DNA of 15,184 nucleotides from Tangfeifania sp. (GTDB lineage: Bacteria; Bacteroidota; Bacteroidia; Bacteroidales; Prolixibacteraceae): contig JAGYMR010000043.1 in NCBI GenBank assembly GCA_018400515.1, positions 1 to 15,184 on the forward strand. Reading direction: 5' to 3'. The position numbers and the translations under genes were made by a program. The notes below the pieces were generated by a model. It had not been told where the DNA came from. It was given only the letters and a program-made list of their open reading frames with translations, and made no database searches. Positions 8,000 through 15,184 of the stretch are shown one piece after another (within the stretch, counting starts at the first letter, position 1; every line of letters starts with the position of its first letter).

Positions 8000-8260
8000 A
8001 TGGGATTATCAAACAATCAGGTTCAGATCTGGGGATTGTTTATGGCATGTCCGATAAAGGCAGTGCATGAAAAATGTCCTTTCAACGCGATTCGAAAAAA
8101 ATCATTGAAGGAACGGGGCGAAAAGTTGTTGCAATTATCCGAAGCAGAAGCAGAAGCCCTGCTTAGTTATTGCAGCCAGTGTTTATATTACCATGAAGCA
8201 GGAGATCTGGCGGCCCTTGATAAGCTTGAAATGCCGCTAACATCCGTGAATGATTCTTAG
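8000..8260 (+). CDS. Unrecognised 86-residue four-cysteine protein
   Basis: I do not recognise the family. The frame is open from 7874, but the segment before 8000 has poor coding character. The ATG at 8000 follows a GAGGG Shine-Dalgarno-like sequence at a good distance, so I chose it; ATG 8042 (MACP) is an alternative. The protein has four cysteines in two pairs, Cys17-x8-Cys26 (both before Pro: ACPIK and CPFNAI) and Cys58-x2-Cys61, with His23 and His65 close by. That suggests a small zinc- or iron-sulfur-binding module. Between the pairs lies a basic stretch (RKKSLKERGEK) and an acidic, helix-prone run (SEAEAEALL). There is no signal peptide or membrane segment. It lies 211 bases after the Mth938 gene; a partial promoter-like AACTTTTG is at 7961-7968. 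A terminator follows at 8296. Confidence 0.68.
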   Translation: MGLSNNQVQIWGLFMACPIKAVHEKCPFNAIRKKSLKERGEKLLQLSEAEAEALLSYCSQCLYYHEAGDLAALDKLEMPLTSVNDS

Positions 8261-8295
8261 TGGTTTCTGGCCGGTCTGCTTCAGAAACAGGCTTT

Positions 8296-8338
8296 CCCCG
8301 GGAGCTTTTTAAAACCGATTCTAATTTCCGGGGTTTTT
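8296..8338 (+). terminator. Probable intrinsic terminator after the four-cysteine protein
   Basis: CCCCGGGAG (8296-8304) can pair with TTTCCGGGG (8325-8333) using two G-T wobbles, and five T residues follow (8334-8338). The loop of 20 bases is large. A further 7-bp inverted repeat, GTTTCTG (8263-8269) with CAGAAAC (8282-8288), lies just after the stop codon at 8260 and may add to termination. Confidence 0.55.
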
Positions 8339-8356
8339 CAAATTTTATTTATTCCC

Positions 8357-8390
8357 TTTGGTTTTACCACTTCATTTTTTTTTACTTTTG
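8357..8390 (+). promoter_or_regulatory. Bacteroidota-type promoter upstream of the sigma factor gene
   Basis: TTTG at 8357-8360 and TACTTTTG at 8383-8390 match the -33 and -7 elements (TTTG and TAnnTTTG), separated by 22 bases, within the 17-23 range reported for this phylum. Transcription would start near 8396. That leaves about 230 untranslated bases before the sigma gene at 8629, or else makes a separate short RNA. This is the best two-part promoter match that I found in the window. Confidence 0.55.
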
Positions 8391-8403
8391 GTAACCAGCG
8401 AAG

Positions 8404-8460
8404 ATGTATAAATTCAATTCCATGAACCGGAAAGGGGAATGCTTTTTATGCCGGGCATGA
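8404..8460 (+). CDS. Possible 18-codon micro-ORF in the sigma-factor leader
   Basis: An ATG at 8404, about 8 bases after the predicted transcription start, opens a frame encoding MYKFNSMNRKGECFLCRA and ending in TGA at 8458. It has a CxxC motif. Directly after the stop come CC and seven T residues (8463-8469). There is no clear ribosome binding site and an ORF this short is expected by chance, so this is recorded only because of its position just after a good promoter match. Confidence 0.18.
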   Translation: MYKFNSMNRKGECFLCRA

Positions 8461-8524
8461 CCTTTTTTTGTGCGTACCATGGATGATTGTTTTTATTGAA
8501 TGAGATATGAACCAATAAAACGGG

Positions 8525-8544
8525 CCGGGGGCATTTACCCCCGG
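8525..8544 (+). other. Strong GC hairpin in the leader upstream of the sigma factor
   Basis: CCGGGGG (8525-8531) pairs perfectly with CCCCCGG (8538-8544) around a 6-base loop, and two G-T wobbles extend it at the base. It is followed by TTGCATGATTTT, not a clean T tract, so it is not a textbook plus-strand terminator. A smaller hairpin, CTATC-CC-GATAG, lies at 8569-8580. The remaining stretch between 8261 and 8628 holds the terminator, promoter and micro-ORF described separately and no larger gene. It could protect or end a leader RNA, or attenuate sigma-gene transcription. Confidence 0.5.
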
Positions 8545-8628
8545 TTGCATGATTTTAATCTTTGCCGGCTATCCCGATAGTACTGGAATCAGCGATAATT
8601 TTTCGGTAAAGGTTGAAAATTTAGACCA

Positions 8629-9177
8629 ATGAAAAAATTTGATGCCATTTTCAAAAGATTTCATCAACCGCTTTTTTTGTTTTGCCTGAAATTTGTTGAT
8701 GAGGAGGATGCTTTGGATGTGGTGCAGGACGTTTTTGTTGTTTTGTGGGAGGAAGGAAAGTATGCAATGGAAGATGAACATGTAAAATCATTTTTATTTC
8801 ATGCGGTCCGGAACCGGTGCCTCAATTTACTGAAGCACCAGTCGGTGGTACATAAGCATCAGTCCCACGAAAAAAAATTGCTGGCCCGGCTGGAGTTACA
8901 GTTTCTGAATAATGGGGAGAAATCAATGATCGAACAGGAGACGCGGGAAAAAATTTTTGAAGCAATCGATGCGTTGCCTGAAATTTACCGGGATGTGATC
9001 GTAAAGAGCCGTTTTGAACGGTTGAAAAATTTTGAGATCGCTGAAAAGACAGGAGTTTCCCTGAGGACTGTTGAGACCCGTTTATACAGGGCTTTGGTCA
9101 AACTCCGGGAAAGGCTCACCAAAGACCAGATATTCATTCTATTTAATCTTTTTTCTCAAAGAGATCCTTTTTCCTGA
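8629..9177 (+). CDS. ECF RNA polymerase sigma factor, FecI-like
   Basis: This 182-residue sigma-70 family protein has region 2 at about residues 6-70 (DEEDALDVVQDVFVVLWEE, then VKSFLFHAVRNRCLN) and region 4 at about 108-165. Region 4 includes the LPEIYRDV segment and the helix-turn-helix FEIAEKTGVSLRTVETRL that reads the -35 element. Regions 1.1 and 3 are absent, as in all ECF factors. It is the usual Bacteroidota type encoded before a FecR-like anti-sigma factor and a SusC/SusD pair. By family knowledge it is held inactive by that protein and freed when the receptor binds its substrate, then directs transcription of the transport genes. The anti-sigma gene starts 47 bases downstream. No standard ribosome binding site is seen. 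Confidence 0.94.
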   Translation: MKKFDAIFKRFHQPLFLFCLKFVDEEDALDVVQDVFVVLWEEGKYAMEDEHVKSFLFHAVRNRCLNLLKHQSVVHKHQSHEKKLLARLELQFLNNGEKSMIEQETREKIFEAIDALPEIYRDVIVKSRFERLKNFEIAEKTGVSLRTVETRLYRALVKLRERLTKDQIFILFNLFSQRDPFS

Positions 9178-9224
9178 CGTATATCCGGCCGTGAAGTTGT
9201 ATTGTATGTAAAAGAACTGAATTC

Positions 9225-10214
9225 ATGCAACTAAGCCAAGACAAGCAGCGGTTGATTTCGCGTTACCTGAACGGCTATTGCAGTGCAGAAGAGCAAAAGG
9301 TACTGCTAGACTGGGTACAACAATCCGAAGAAAATAAAAAACATTTTTTCCGGCTGAAGGATGTCTGGGATGCTGGTCAGAAAAGGGAAGACCTGTCGGA
9401 AAAAAAGCTATTTCATTTTTACCAGTCGCAGCTTAAAAATAAAGCAGCCCTGCAGAAGAGTCTCCGTGTTTGGCGGTTTGTTGCTGGTTTTGCAGCTGTA
9501 TTTGTTCTTGGGCTAATATTTACGGTCCTTTTTGTATCTCTTCAGAAAAAAGAAAGTCAACTGGTTGTCCATACGGTACCCTTAGGGTCGAAGTCGAAAG
9601 TCATTCTGGCCGATGGCACGGAGGTGCATTTGAACTCGGGCAGCCGGCTTGAATATTTTTCCGGTTTTTCCGGAGGTAACCGGGAGGTACATTTAACCGG
9701 AGAGGCTTTTTTCCGGGTAAAATCGGATTGCGACCATCCATTTACGGTGGCGACTTCCGATTTTGACATTGCAGTAACGGGGACAGAATTCAATGTCTGT
9801 ACGTATGATGACAACTCCTTTTCTTCGGTTTCCCTGATGGAGGGGGAAATTTCCCTGTCTTTTCCCAACATTCATCCCATCGGCCTTGACCCCGGGGAGA
9901 AGATCCGTTTCAGCCGGAATGAACGGCAGTATGCTTTTGTCGCTTTTGATCTCCAGGCTGAAATTGCCTGGAAGGAGGGACAATTCATTTTTCAGGACAT
10001 CTCTTTCCCTGAGCTGATCAAACGGCTGGAGCGATGGTATGATGTCAAACTGATTTGCCGGAGTAACAAGTTGAACTCCTTTAAGTATTCAGGAAGTTTT
10101 AAAAATCAGGAAACCATCTGGCAGGTGCTGGATGCCCTCGAATTAACCACCCCCATCGAATACAGCAGGAAAGGTTTTCGTGAATTCGTAATAAGCTATA
10201 AGCCAGTGAAATAA
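9225..10214 (+). CDS. FecR-family anti-sigma factor
   Basis: A 329-residue single-pass inner-membrane protein. The cytoplasmic N-terminal part (1-80) has the ISRYLNGYCSAEEQKVLLDW helix that normally grips the sigma factor. A membrane segment at about 84-106 (FVAGFAAVFVLGLIFTVLFV) follows. The periplasmic FecR domain (about 114-215) has the typical VPLGSKSKVILADGTEVHLN start, GEAFFRV and TGTEFNV. The C-terminal DUF4974-like domain (about 258-326) contains FQDISFPELIKRLERWYDV, which resembles the STN fold and is thought to meet the STN domain of the receptor. It passes the signal from the outer-membrane receptor to the sigma factor encoded immediately upstream. Gene order (sigma, anti-sigma, receptor with STN) is the standard one. 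The SusC gene follows after 78 bases containing a hairpin. Confidence 0.95.
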   Translation: MQLSQDKQRLISRYLNGYCSAEEQKVLLDWVQQSEENKKHFFRLKDVWDAGQKREDLSEKKLFHFYQSQLKNKAALQKSLRVWRFVAGFAAVFVLGLIFTVLFVSLQKKESQLVVHTVPLGSKSKVILADGTEVHLNSGSRLEYFSGFSGGNREVHLTGEAFFRVKSDCDHPFTVATSDFDIAVTGTEFNVCTYDDNSFSSVSLMEGEISLSFPNIHPIGLDPGEKIRFSRNERQYAFVAFDLQAEIAWKEGQFIFQDISFPELIKRLERWYDVKLICRSNKLNSFKYSGSFKNQETIWQVLDALELTTPIEYSRKGFREFVISYKPVK

Positions 10215-10220
10215 AAAAGA

Positions 10221-10251
10221 AAGGCGGTTTGTCGCCACAACATCCCGCCTT
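10221..10251 (+). other. Hairpin between anti-sigma and SusC genes, possible attenuator
   Basis: AAGGCGG (10221-10227) is perfectly complementary to CCGCCTT (10245-10251), with a 17-base loop. It starts 6 bases after the fecR-like stop codon. Only CTGTG follows, without a T tract, so it is not a full intrinsic terminator. It may mark a processing or attenuation point separating low regulator expression from high transporter expression. The 41 bases between it and the SusC ATG are AT-rich and may contain the sigma-dependent promoter, whose sequence I cannot define. Confidence 0.4.
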
Positions 10252-10292
10252 CTGTGTAAAACAAATATTAATTGTTAAAACTGTACAAATTT

Positions 10293-13200
10293 ATGAAAAA
10301 AAATCGTAATCATGGGAGAAATCCATCCTGGATGGAACTCCCACAAATTTTTCGAATTATGAGACTAATTTGTCTTTTGTTGTTTGGCGCATTGATCCAG
10401 GTTTCCGCTGCCTCTTACTCCCAAACGAAGAAGGTGACGGTCTCCGGCGAGAATCTCTCTTTCCGGGATGTCCTGAAAATTATTGAGGATCAGTCGGAAT
10501 TCTCCTTTTTTTATAATGTAAATCAGCTCGAAGCGGGAAAACTGTTTGATTTGGATTTTGAGAATGAGTCGCTTGGAAGCTTGATGGAAGTCCTGTTAAA
10601 GGATTCCGAACTCACCTATTCAGTAAACGACCGGCTGGTGATCATTCACCGGGAGGAGGATGCCGGCCTGGTTGAAAACATGGTGGAGCAGAAGGCGGTT
10701 TCCGGTACAGTTACTGATGCCGGGGGTGATCCGTTGCCCGGGGTTACCGTGGTGGTGAAAGGAACCACCAAGGGAACGATTACCAATGAAGAAGGGGGGT
10801 ATCTGCTTCAGGATGTGCCCGAAGATGCTACCCTGGTCTTTTCCTTTGTGGGGATGATCTCCCGGGAGGTCACCGTTGGAACACAAAAAATTATAGATGT
10901 AACATTAGAACAGGATGTTATTGGAATAGAAGAGGTTGTGGCGATCGGGTATGGAACAGTAAAAAAGAGAGACTTAACCGGAGCGGTTGCTTCGGTTTCG
11001 GAGGACCGGCTGGATATGAAACCCAATGTGAATATTGCTGAAGCCATTCAGGGAGCCATTCCGGGAATTTTAGTCACGCAAACCTCCGCACGGGCCGCTC
11101 CGGAGCAAAGCATTATGATACGGGGACGGAATTCCATTACAGCCGGTAACAATCCCCTGATCATTGTGGACGGGATTCCTTATAACGGAGGATTAAATGA
11201 CTTCAATCCCTCGGATGTTGAAAGCATCGATGTTTTAAAAGATGCCTCTTCCACTGCTATTTATGGTTCGCGGGGTGCCAACGGGGTGATTATTATTACC
11301 ACTAAAAAAGGAACCAAGGGGAAAGCAAAATTGACTTACGACGGGAAATACTCCCTGAAAACGGCGTATAATTTCCCTGAAACCATGACGGGCGAGGAGT
11401 TTTATCAATATAAAAAAACCATTGACCCCGGGGCCTTTAAACCCAAAGAGCTGGAGATATACGAATCGGGCGAGTTCGTTGACTGGGCCGATCTTGTAAT
11501 GAACCCCGCCGGCCATACCCATGATCACACGCTGTCAATATCGGGCGGTTCTGAGAATAATCAGTATTACATATCGGGAAATTTACTCGATGTTAAAGGC
11601 ATTGCTGTTAATGACCATTACCAGCGAATTACCGGGCGGATAAATTTTGAACAGCAACTGGGAATTCTTTCCCTGGGCACAAATACCAGCATGGCTTTCA
11701 ACGACAATAGCGGGCAGCCGGCACAAATACGCAGGACCTACGGTTATGGGTATATCAGTCCGCTTTCTGAGGCATACAATGAAGACGGCAGTTTAACCAT
11801 TTATCCGTACGAGTGGGATCCCCATTATGAAAACCCGCTCAGCCGTACGCTTTATGAGGACACAAACAAAGTGTACCAGATAAACAGCAATCTTTTTGCC
11901 GCCGTTGATATTCCCTTTGTTAAAGGTTTGAGCTTCAGGAATAACACAGGGCTGGGCCTCCGGTTTTCAGACCAGGATACCTACCGGGGAAGAAACTCCA
12001 CATCGGGATTCGAAAGCAACGGGATTGGCATTGTGACCAATACACTGATGAACAACATAACCGTTGACAATATCCTTTCGTATGACCGGGACTTCGGACT
12101 TCACAGTGTCAATGCCACTGCCCTCTACAGTTATGAGAAAAACGAATTTAAATCAAAAGGCAGTGAAATGGAGGATTTCCCGAATGATTTTCTTACGTTT
12201 TATGCCGCCCGGCAGGCGCAAAGCACCAATGCCAATTTTGATTATTACAGGACGGCTTTGCTATCCCAGATGTTCCGGTTGAACTATGTTTTCGACAGCC
12301 GGTACCTTGCCACTTTTACCGTTCGCCGCGACGGATACTCCGGATTCGGGGAAAATACAAAATTTGGGGTTTTTCCCTCCTTTGCCCTGGGATATAATAT
12401 TGCGCAGGAGGCGTTTTTTCCCTGGCAGGATCTTTTCAGTCAATTGAAGCTGAGGGCATCCTGGGGTAAAAACGGGAATCAGGCCGTTAAACCTTATGAA
12501 AGCATCACCCGGCTGGAAGAAGAGAATAATCTGAATCTGAATACCAGCATGCCCGGTTTCATTCCTTCCGTTCTGGGCCAAAGTACCCTGGGGTGGGAAT
12601 CGACCGCTACCCTGAATTTTGGGGTGGATTTCATCATGTTATCGGACAGGATCAGTGGTGACTTGAATTTATATAAATCAAACACCGAAGACCTGCTGTT
12701 AAGCAGGTCGATTTCTCCCATTCATGGAATTGATCAGATCACCCAGAACATTGGTAAAACAGAGAATGTGGGGTTTGAATTGTCTGTCTTTTCCAGGAAC
12801 ATCGACGGGGGGGATTTTAAATGGTCAACCCAATTAAATTTCAGTACGAACAGGAATAAGATTGTGTCGCTCTACGGAGAACTGGATGAAGAGGGCAATG
12901 AGATTGATGACATCGGTAGCCGGTGGTTTATCGGGGAGCCGATTGCGGTGGTTTTTGATTATAAACGTTTGGGAACCTGGCAGCTTGATGAGGCTGACGA
13001 AGCTGCTGTATATGAAGCGGAGCCTGGTTATGCCAAAGGAGAAGATGTGAATAAGGATGACGCCATGGATATTAGAGATATGCAAATCCTCGGGCAAAGA
13101 GACCCAAAATTCATGGGTGGAATGACCAATACCTTCTCTTATAAGAATTTCTCGCTGGATGTTTTTATGTATGGGGTGTACGGGGTAACGAAACATAATT

Positions 13201-13565
13201 ACCTGATGAACGATGCAGCTGATACTGAAGTGGCCCTGGCCACACGGCCAAAGGATTGGTGGACACCCGACAATCCTACCAATACGTATAACAAAATTGG
13301 TGTTTTCACGCACATGATGGCCGGAGTAGGAATTCCGTGGGTGGAGGATGCCAGTTTTTTGCGCATCAAAGATGTATCCCTGGGGTATGATGTTCCGCTC
13401 AACCAGGGAGCCCGGGTTGACCGGTTAAAGGTTTATCTCACGGGACGCAACCTGTATACATTCACATCATGGATTGGTACGGATCCGGAGTTGCCTGCCG
13501 GGTATGGCGAGCACGACGTTCCGATTCAGATGGAATTTGTTTTGGGAGTAAAAGTTGGATTTTAA
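10293..13565 (+). CDS. SusC/RagA-type TonB-dependent outer-membrane receptor with STN domain
   Basis: This is a 1090-residue importer. After a basic N-terminus comes an uncleaved-looking extension and a signal helix (about 22-40, ending VSAASYSQ). The STN signalling domain follows (about 49-118), then a carboxypeptidase-regulatory-like beta domain (about 135-208, GTVTDAGGDPLPGVTVVVKG). The SusC hallmark EEVVAIGYGTVKKRDLTGAV is at 213-232, the plug domain about 224-345 (VDGIPYNGG, DASSTAIYGSRGANGVI), and the 22-strand barrel runs to the C-terminal Phe. By family knowledge it imports oligomeric nutrients across the outer membrane with energy from TonB, with SusD as lid. The STN domain is the contact to FecR and explains the sigma/anti-sigma genes before it. 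I chose ATG 10293; the frame also opens at a TTG at 10272. SusD starts 23 bases later. Substrate unknown. Confidence 0.97.
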   Translation: MKKNRNHGRNPSWMELPQIFRIMRLICLLLFGALIQVSAASYSQTKKVTVSGENLSFRDVLKIIEDQSEFSFFYNVNQLEAGKLFDLDFENESLGSLMEVLLKDSELTYSVNDRLVIIHREEDAGLVENMVEQKAVSGTVTDAGGDPLPGVTVVVKGTTKGTITNEEGGYLLQDVPEDATLVFSFVGMISREVTVGTQKIIDVTLEQDVIGIEEVVAIGYGTVKKRDLTGAVASVSEDRLDMKPNVNIAEAIQGAIPGILVTQTSARAAPEQSIMIRGRNSITAGNNPLIIVDGIPYNGGLNDFNPSDVESIDVLKDASSTAIYGSRGANGVIIITTKKGTKGKAKLTYDGKYSLKTAYNFPETMTGEEFYQYKKTIDPGAFKPKELEIYESGEFVDWADLVMNPAGHTHDHTLSISGGSENNQYYISGNLLDVKGIAVNDHYQRITGRINFEQQLGILSLGTNTSMAFNDNSGQPAQIRRTYGYGYISPLSEAYNEDGSLTIYPYEWDPHYENPLSRTLYEDTNKVYQINSNLFAAVDIPFVKGLSFRNNTGLGLRFSDQDTYRGRNSTSGFESNGIGIVTNTLMNNITVDNILSYDRDFGLHSVNATALYSYEKNEFKSKGSEMEDFPNDFLTFYAARQAQSTNANFDYYRTALLSQMFRLNYVFDSRYLATFTVRRDGYSGFGENTKFGVFPSFALGYNIAQEAFFPWQDLFSQLKLRASWGKNGNQAVKPYESITRLEEENNLNLNTSMPGFIPSVLGQSTLGWESTATLNFGVDFIMLSDRISGDLNLYKSNTEDLLLSRSISPIHGIDQITQNIGKTENVGFELSVFSRNIDGGDFKWSTQLNFSTNRNKIVSLYGELDEEGNEIDDIGSRWFIGEPIAVVFDYKRLGTWQLDEADEAAVYEAEPGYAKGEDVNKDDAMDIRDMQILGQRDPKFMGGMTNTFSYKNFSLDVFMYGVYGVTKHNYLMNDAADTEVALATRPKDWWTPDNPTNTYNKIGVFTHMMAGVGIPWVEDASFLRIKDVSLGYDVPLNQGARVDRLKVYLTGRNLYTFTSWIGTDPELPAGYGEHDVPIQMEFVLGVKVGF

Positions 13566-13588
13566 GTAACCCTGTAAATTGAATTAGT

Positions 13589-15184
13589 ATGAAACCGAAA
13601 TCAAAAATAATTAATAGTGCTGCTGTATTTCTGTTATTTATATTCCTTTTTGGATGTTCAGAAGAAATACTGGAGGAAAAGCCCCCGCATCTTTTAACCA
13701 CCAATACCTTGTATACCTCCCTGGAAGGTATGGAAACCGGCCTGAACGGCCTTTATTCCCTGGCCCGGAAACATTGGGGCTATAATAAGAGCAATGCCCG
13801 GTGGTGGATCTGGCCGCGGCTTGGGACGGATGCTTTGTGTTGCTGGCAACCCAACGGAGGCCTTTTTACCTGGATTGCATTTTGGGGTGTCCATAACAAC
13901 CCGCAGAATTACTGGCTGAATGAGTATTTTGTCTCGCTTTACGAGGTGATTAATGCGGCCAATACCATTATCAACAATGCGGAAAAAGAGGGGATTGACT
14001 GGAGTGGAGGAGATGCAACTCCTTCGGAAAACAAAGAGCGGGTGATTGCCGAAGCATCGGCCATCCGCGCCTGGGCCTACCGGCATTTGGCCTTTGGGTG
14101 GGGGGATGTTCCCCTGAACCTGGAAGAATCCTCCGGCGATGCCATTAAAACCGATTGGGAGCGAACGCCTGTTGATATCGTAAAACGGCAGGTTATCAAT
14201 GATTTTCTCCGGGGGGAGAGGAGCATTCCTGTTGAACCAATCCCCGGCAGGATGAGCAAAGGAGCTGTTCAGACCTACCTTTCCGAAATGTACCTTGACC
14301 TGGGAAAACCGGACAGCGCGCTCTATTTTGCCAACCAGGCGATCAATACGCCCCAGTATCAGCTTATTACCGAAAGGTACGGAGTCAATACCGATAAACC
14401 CGGAGTTCCTTACATGGATATGTTCTATGATGGCAATGCAAATCGTCAGGAAGGGAACACGGAAGCACTCTGGGTTTTGCAGTACGATGAATTTATCAGC
14501 GGCGGTTCACGGGCAGGCCTGCGGAACGCGGTGATGTCCATGTACTACAACCTGACCGTCAATGGTACCGCCCCCCTTCAAATTACCCAGCAAAGAGGGG
14601 GCAGGGGGCAGGCCCGGGTGGCTTTGACAAAGTATGCGTTAGACCTTTATGAACCCCAGGATGACCGTTTTTCACATACCGCTATCCGGAAATATTTTGT
14701 CCTCCGGAATGCGGAAGAAAATGCCCCGATTGATGCCGATATTTTGCCCGAAGGTTATCAATACGGGGATACCCTCTGGCTTGACTGGAGTGTTCCGCTT
14801 TCAAATGAAACGGTCCAACGTTATGACTGGCCTTATTCAAGGAAATATGACTGGGCATCCAATGCCGAATCCCCCAAAGAGAAATCCACTTATAATGATC
14901 ATGTCTGCAAAAGACTGGCCGAAACCTACCTTTTGAAAGCAGAGGCACAGCTCCTGCTTGACCGGCCGGGGGATGCTGCTGAAACCATTAATGTCCTCCG
15001 GCGCAGGTCCAATGCAAGTGAGATTTCCGCCAATGATATGGACCTGGATTTCATTCTGGAAGAAAGAATCCGGGAACTGGGATATGAGGAGGATCGCAGG
15101 TGGACATTAATCCGTTTGGGTTTATGGGTGGAAAGGACAAAAGCATACAACAAATTTGGCGGACCGAATATTGCGGAGAGAGAC
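13589..15184 (+). CDS. SusD/RagB-type nutrient-binding lipoprotein (partial, C-terminus off the right edge)
   Basis: I translated this from ATG 13589; the frame stays open for 532 codons to the window end, so little is missing. A lipoprotein signal peptide ends in the lipobox LFGC, with Cys23 as the likely lipidated residue, followed by SEE and the family-typical EEKPPHLLTT. The helical TPR-like parts are seen at about 46-62, 112-131 and 149-170 (AEASAIRAWAYRHLAFGWGDVPL). The C-terminal signature ILEERIRELGYEEDRRW is at about 491-507. SusD proteins sit on the cell surface, bind the nutrient and close over the SusC barrel; the partner gene is 23 bases upstream, so they are co-expressed. The region 63-109 is unusually rich in tryptophan (eight residues) and has adjacent cysteines 84-85. 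Confidence 0.95.
   Translation, partial: MKPKSKIINSAAVFLLFIFLFGCSEEILEEKPPHLLTTNTLYTSLEGMETGLNGLYSLARKHWGYNKSNARWWIWPRLGTDALCCWQPNGGLFTWIAFWGVHNNPQNYWLNEYFVSLYEVINAANTIINNAEKEGIDWSGGDATPSENKERVIAEASAIRAWAYRHLAFGWGDVPLNLEESSGDAIKTDWERTPVDIVKRQVINDFLRGERSIPVEPIPGRMSKGAVQTYLSEMYLDLGKPDSALYFANQAINTPQYQLITERYGVNTDKPGVPYMDMFYDGNANRQEGNTEALWVLQYDEFISGGSRAGLRNAVMSMYYNLTVNGTAPLQITQQRGGRGQARVALTKYALDLYEPQDDRFSHTAIRKYFVLRNAEENAPIDADILPEGYQYGDTLWLDWSVPLSNETVQRYDWPYSRKYDWASNAESPKEKSTYNDHVCKRLAETYLLKAEAQLLLDRPGDAAETINVLRRRSNASEISANDMDLDFILEERIRELGYEEDRRWTLIRLGLWVERTKAYNKFGGPNIAERD

Overview
The window looks like chromosomal DNA of a Bacteroidota bacterium, most likely of the Bacteroidales/Marinilabiliales type. 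The evidence is a SusC/SusD pair with a FecI-like sigma factor and a FecR-like anti-sigma factor, the dapB-lepB order with a very long signal peptidase I, near-absence of Shine-Dalgarno sequences, and several -7 boxes of the Bacteroidota form TAnnTTTG. Lineage below phylum is inference. I see no tRNA, rRNA, CRISPR array, insertion sequence or integrase.

Region 1 (1-2487, minus strand) is housekeeping. It holds the start of a small LapA-domain membrane protein that runs off the left edge. Next is a convincing intrinsic terminator, then signal peptidase I (lepB) preceded by 4-hydroxy-tetrahydrodipicolinate reductase (dapB). The last two are 10 bases apart and probably form one transcription unit. 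Region 2 (2488-7190, plus strand) starts at a divergent promoter region and carries a Cof-type HAD phosphatase, a secreted two-domain M16 zinc peptidase and a GT2-like glycosyltransferase. Tandem hairpins close it.

Region 3 (7191-8628) has two small genes. One is an Mth938-domain protein; the other is an unrecognised 86-residue four-cysteine protein. After a terminator comes a gene-poor stretch of 368 bases with a good promoter match, an 18-codon micro-ORF and a strong GC-rich hairpin. It could be a long leader of the sigma gene or a small RNA gene.

Region 4 (8629-15184, plus strand) is a trans-envelope signalling and nutrient-uptake locus: ECF sigma factor, FecR-like anti-sigma factor, a SusC-type TonB-dependent receptor with an N-terminal STN signalling domain, and a SusD-type lipoprotein cut by the right edge. 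By family knowledge, SusC and SusD form a lidded outer-membrane importer. Substrate engagement is passed by the STN domain to FecR, which frees the sigma factor to transcribe the transport genes. No degradative enzyme lies inside the window, so the substrate is unknown. The most unusual local features are the tryptophan-rich N-terminal part of the SusD protein, the unknown four-cysteine protein and the 8261-8628 leader region.
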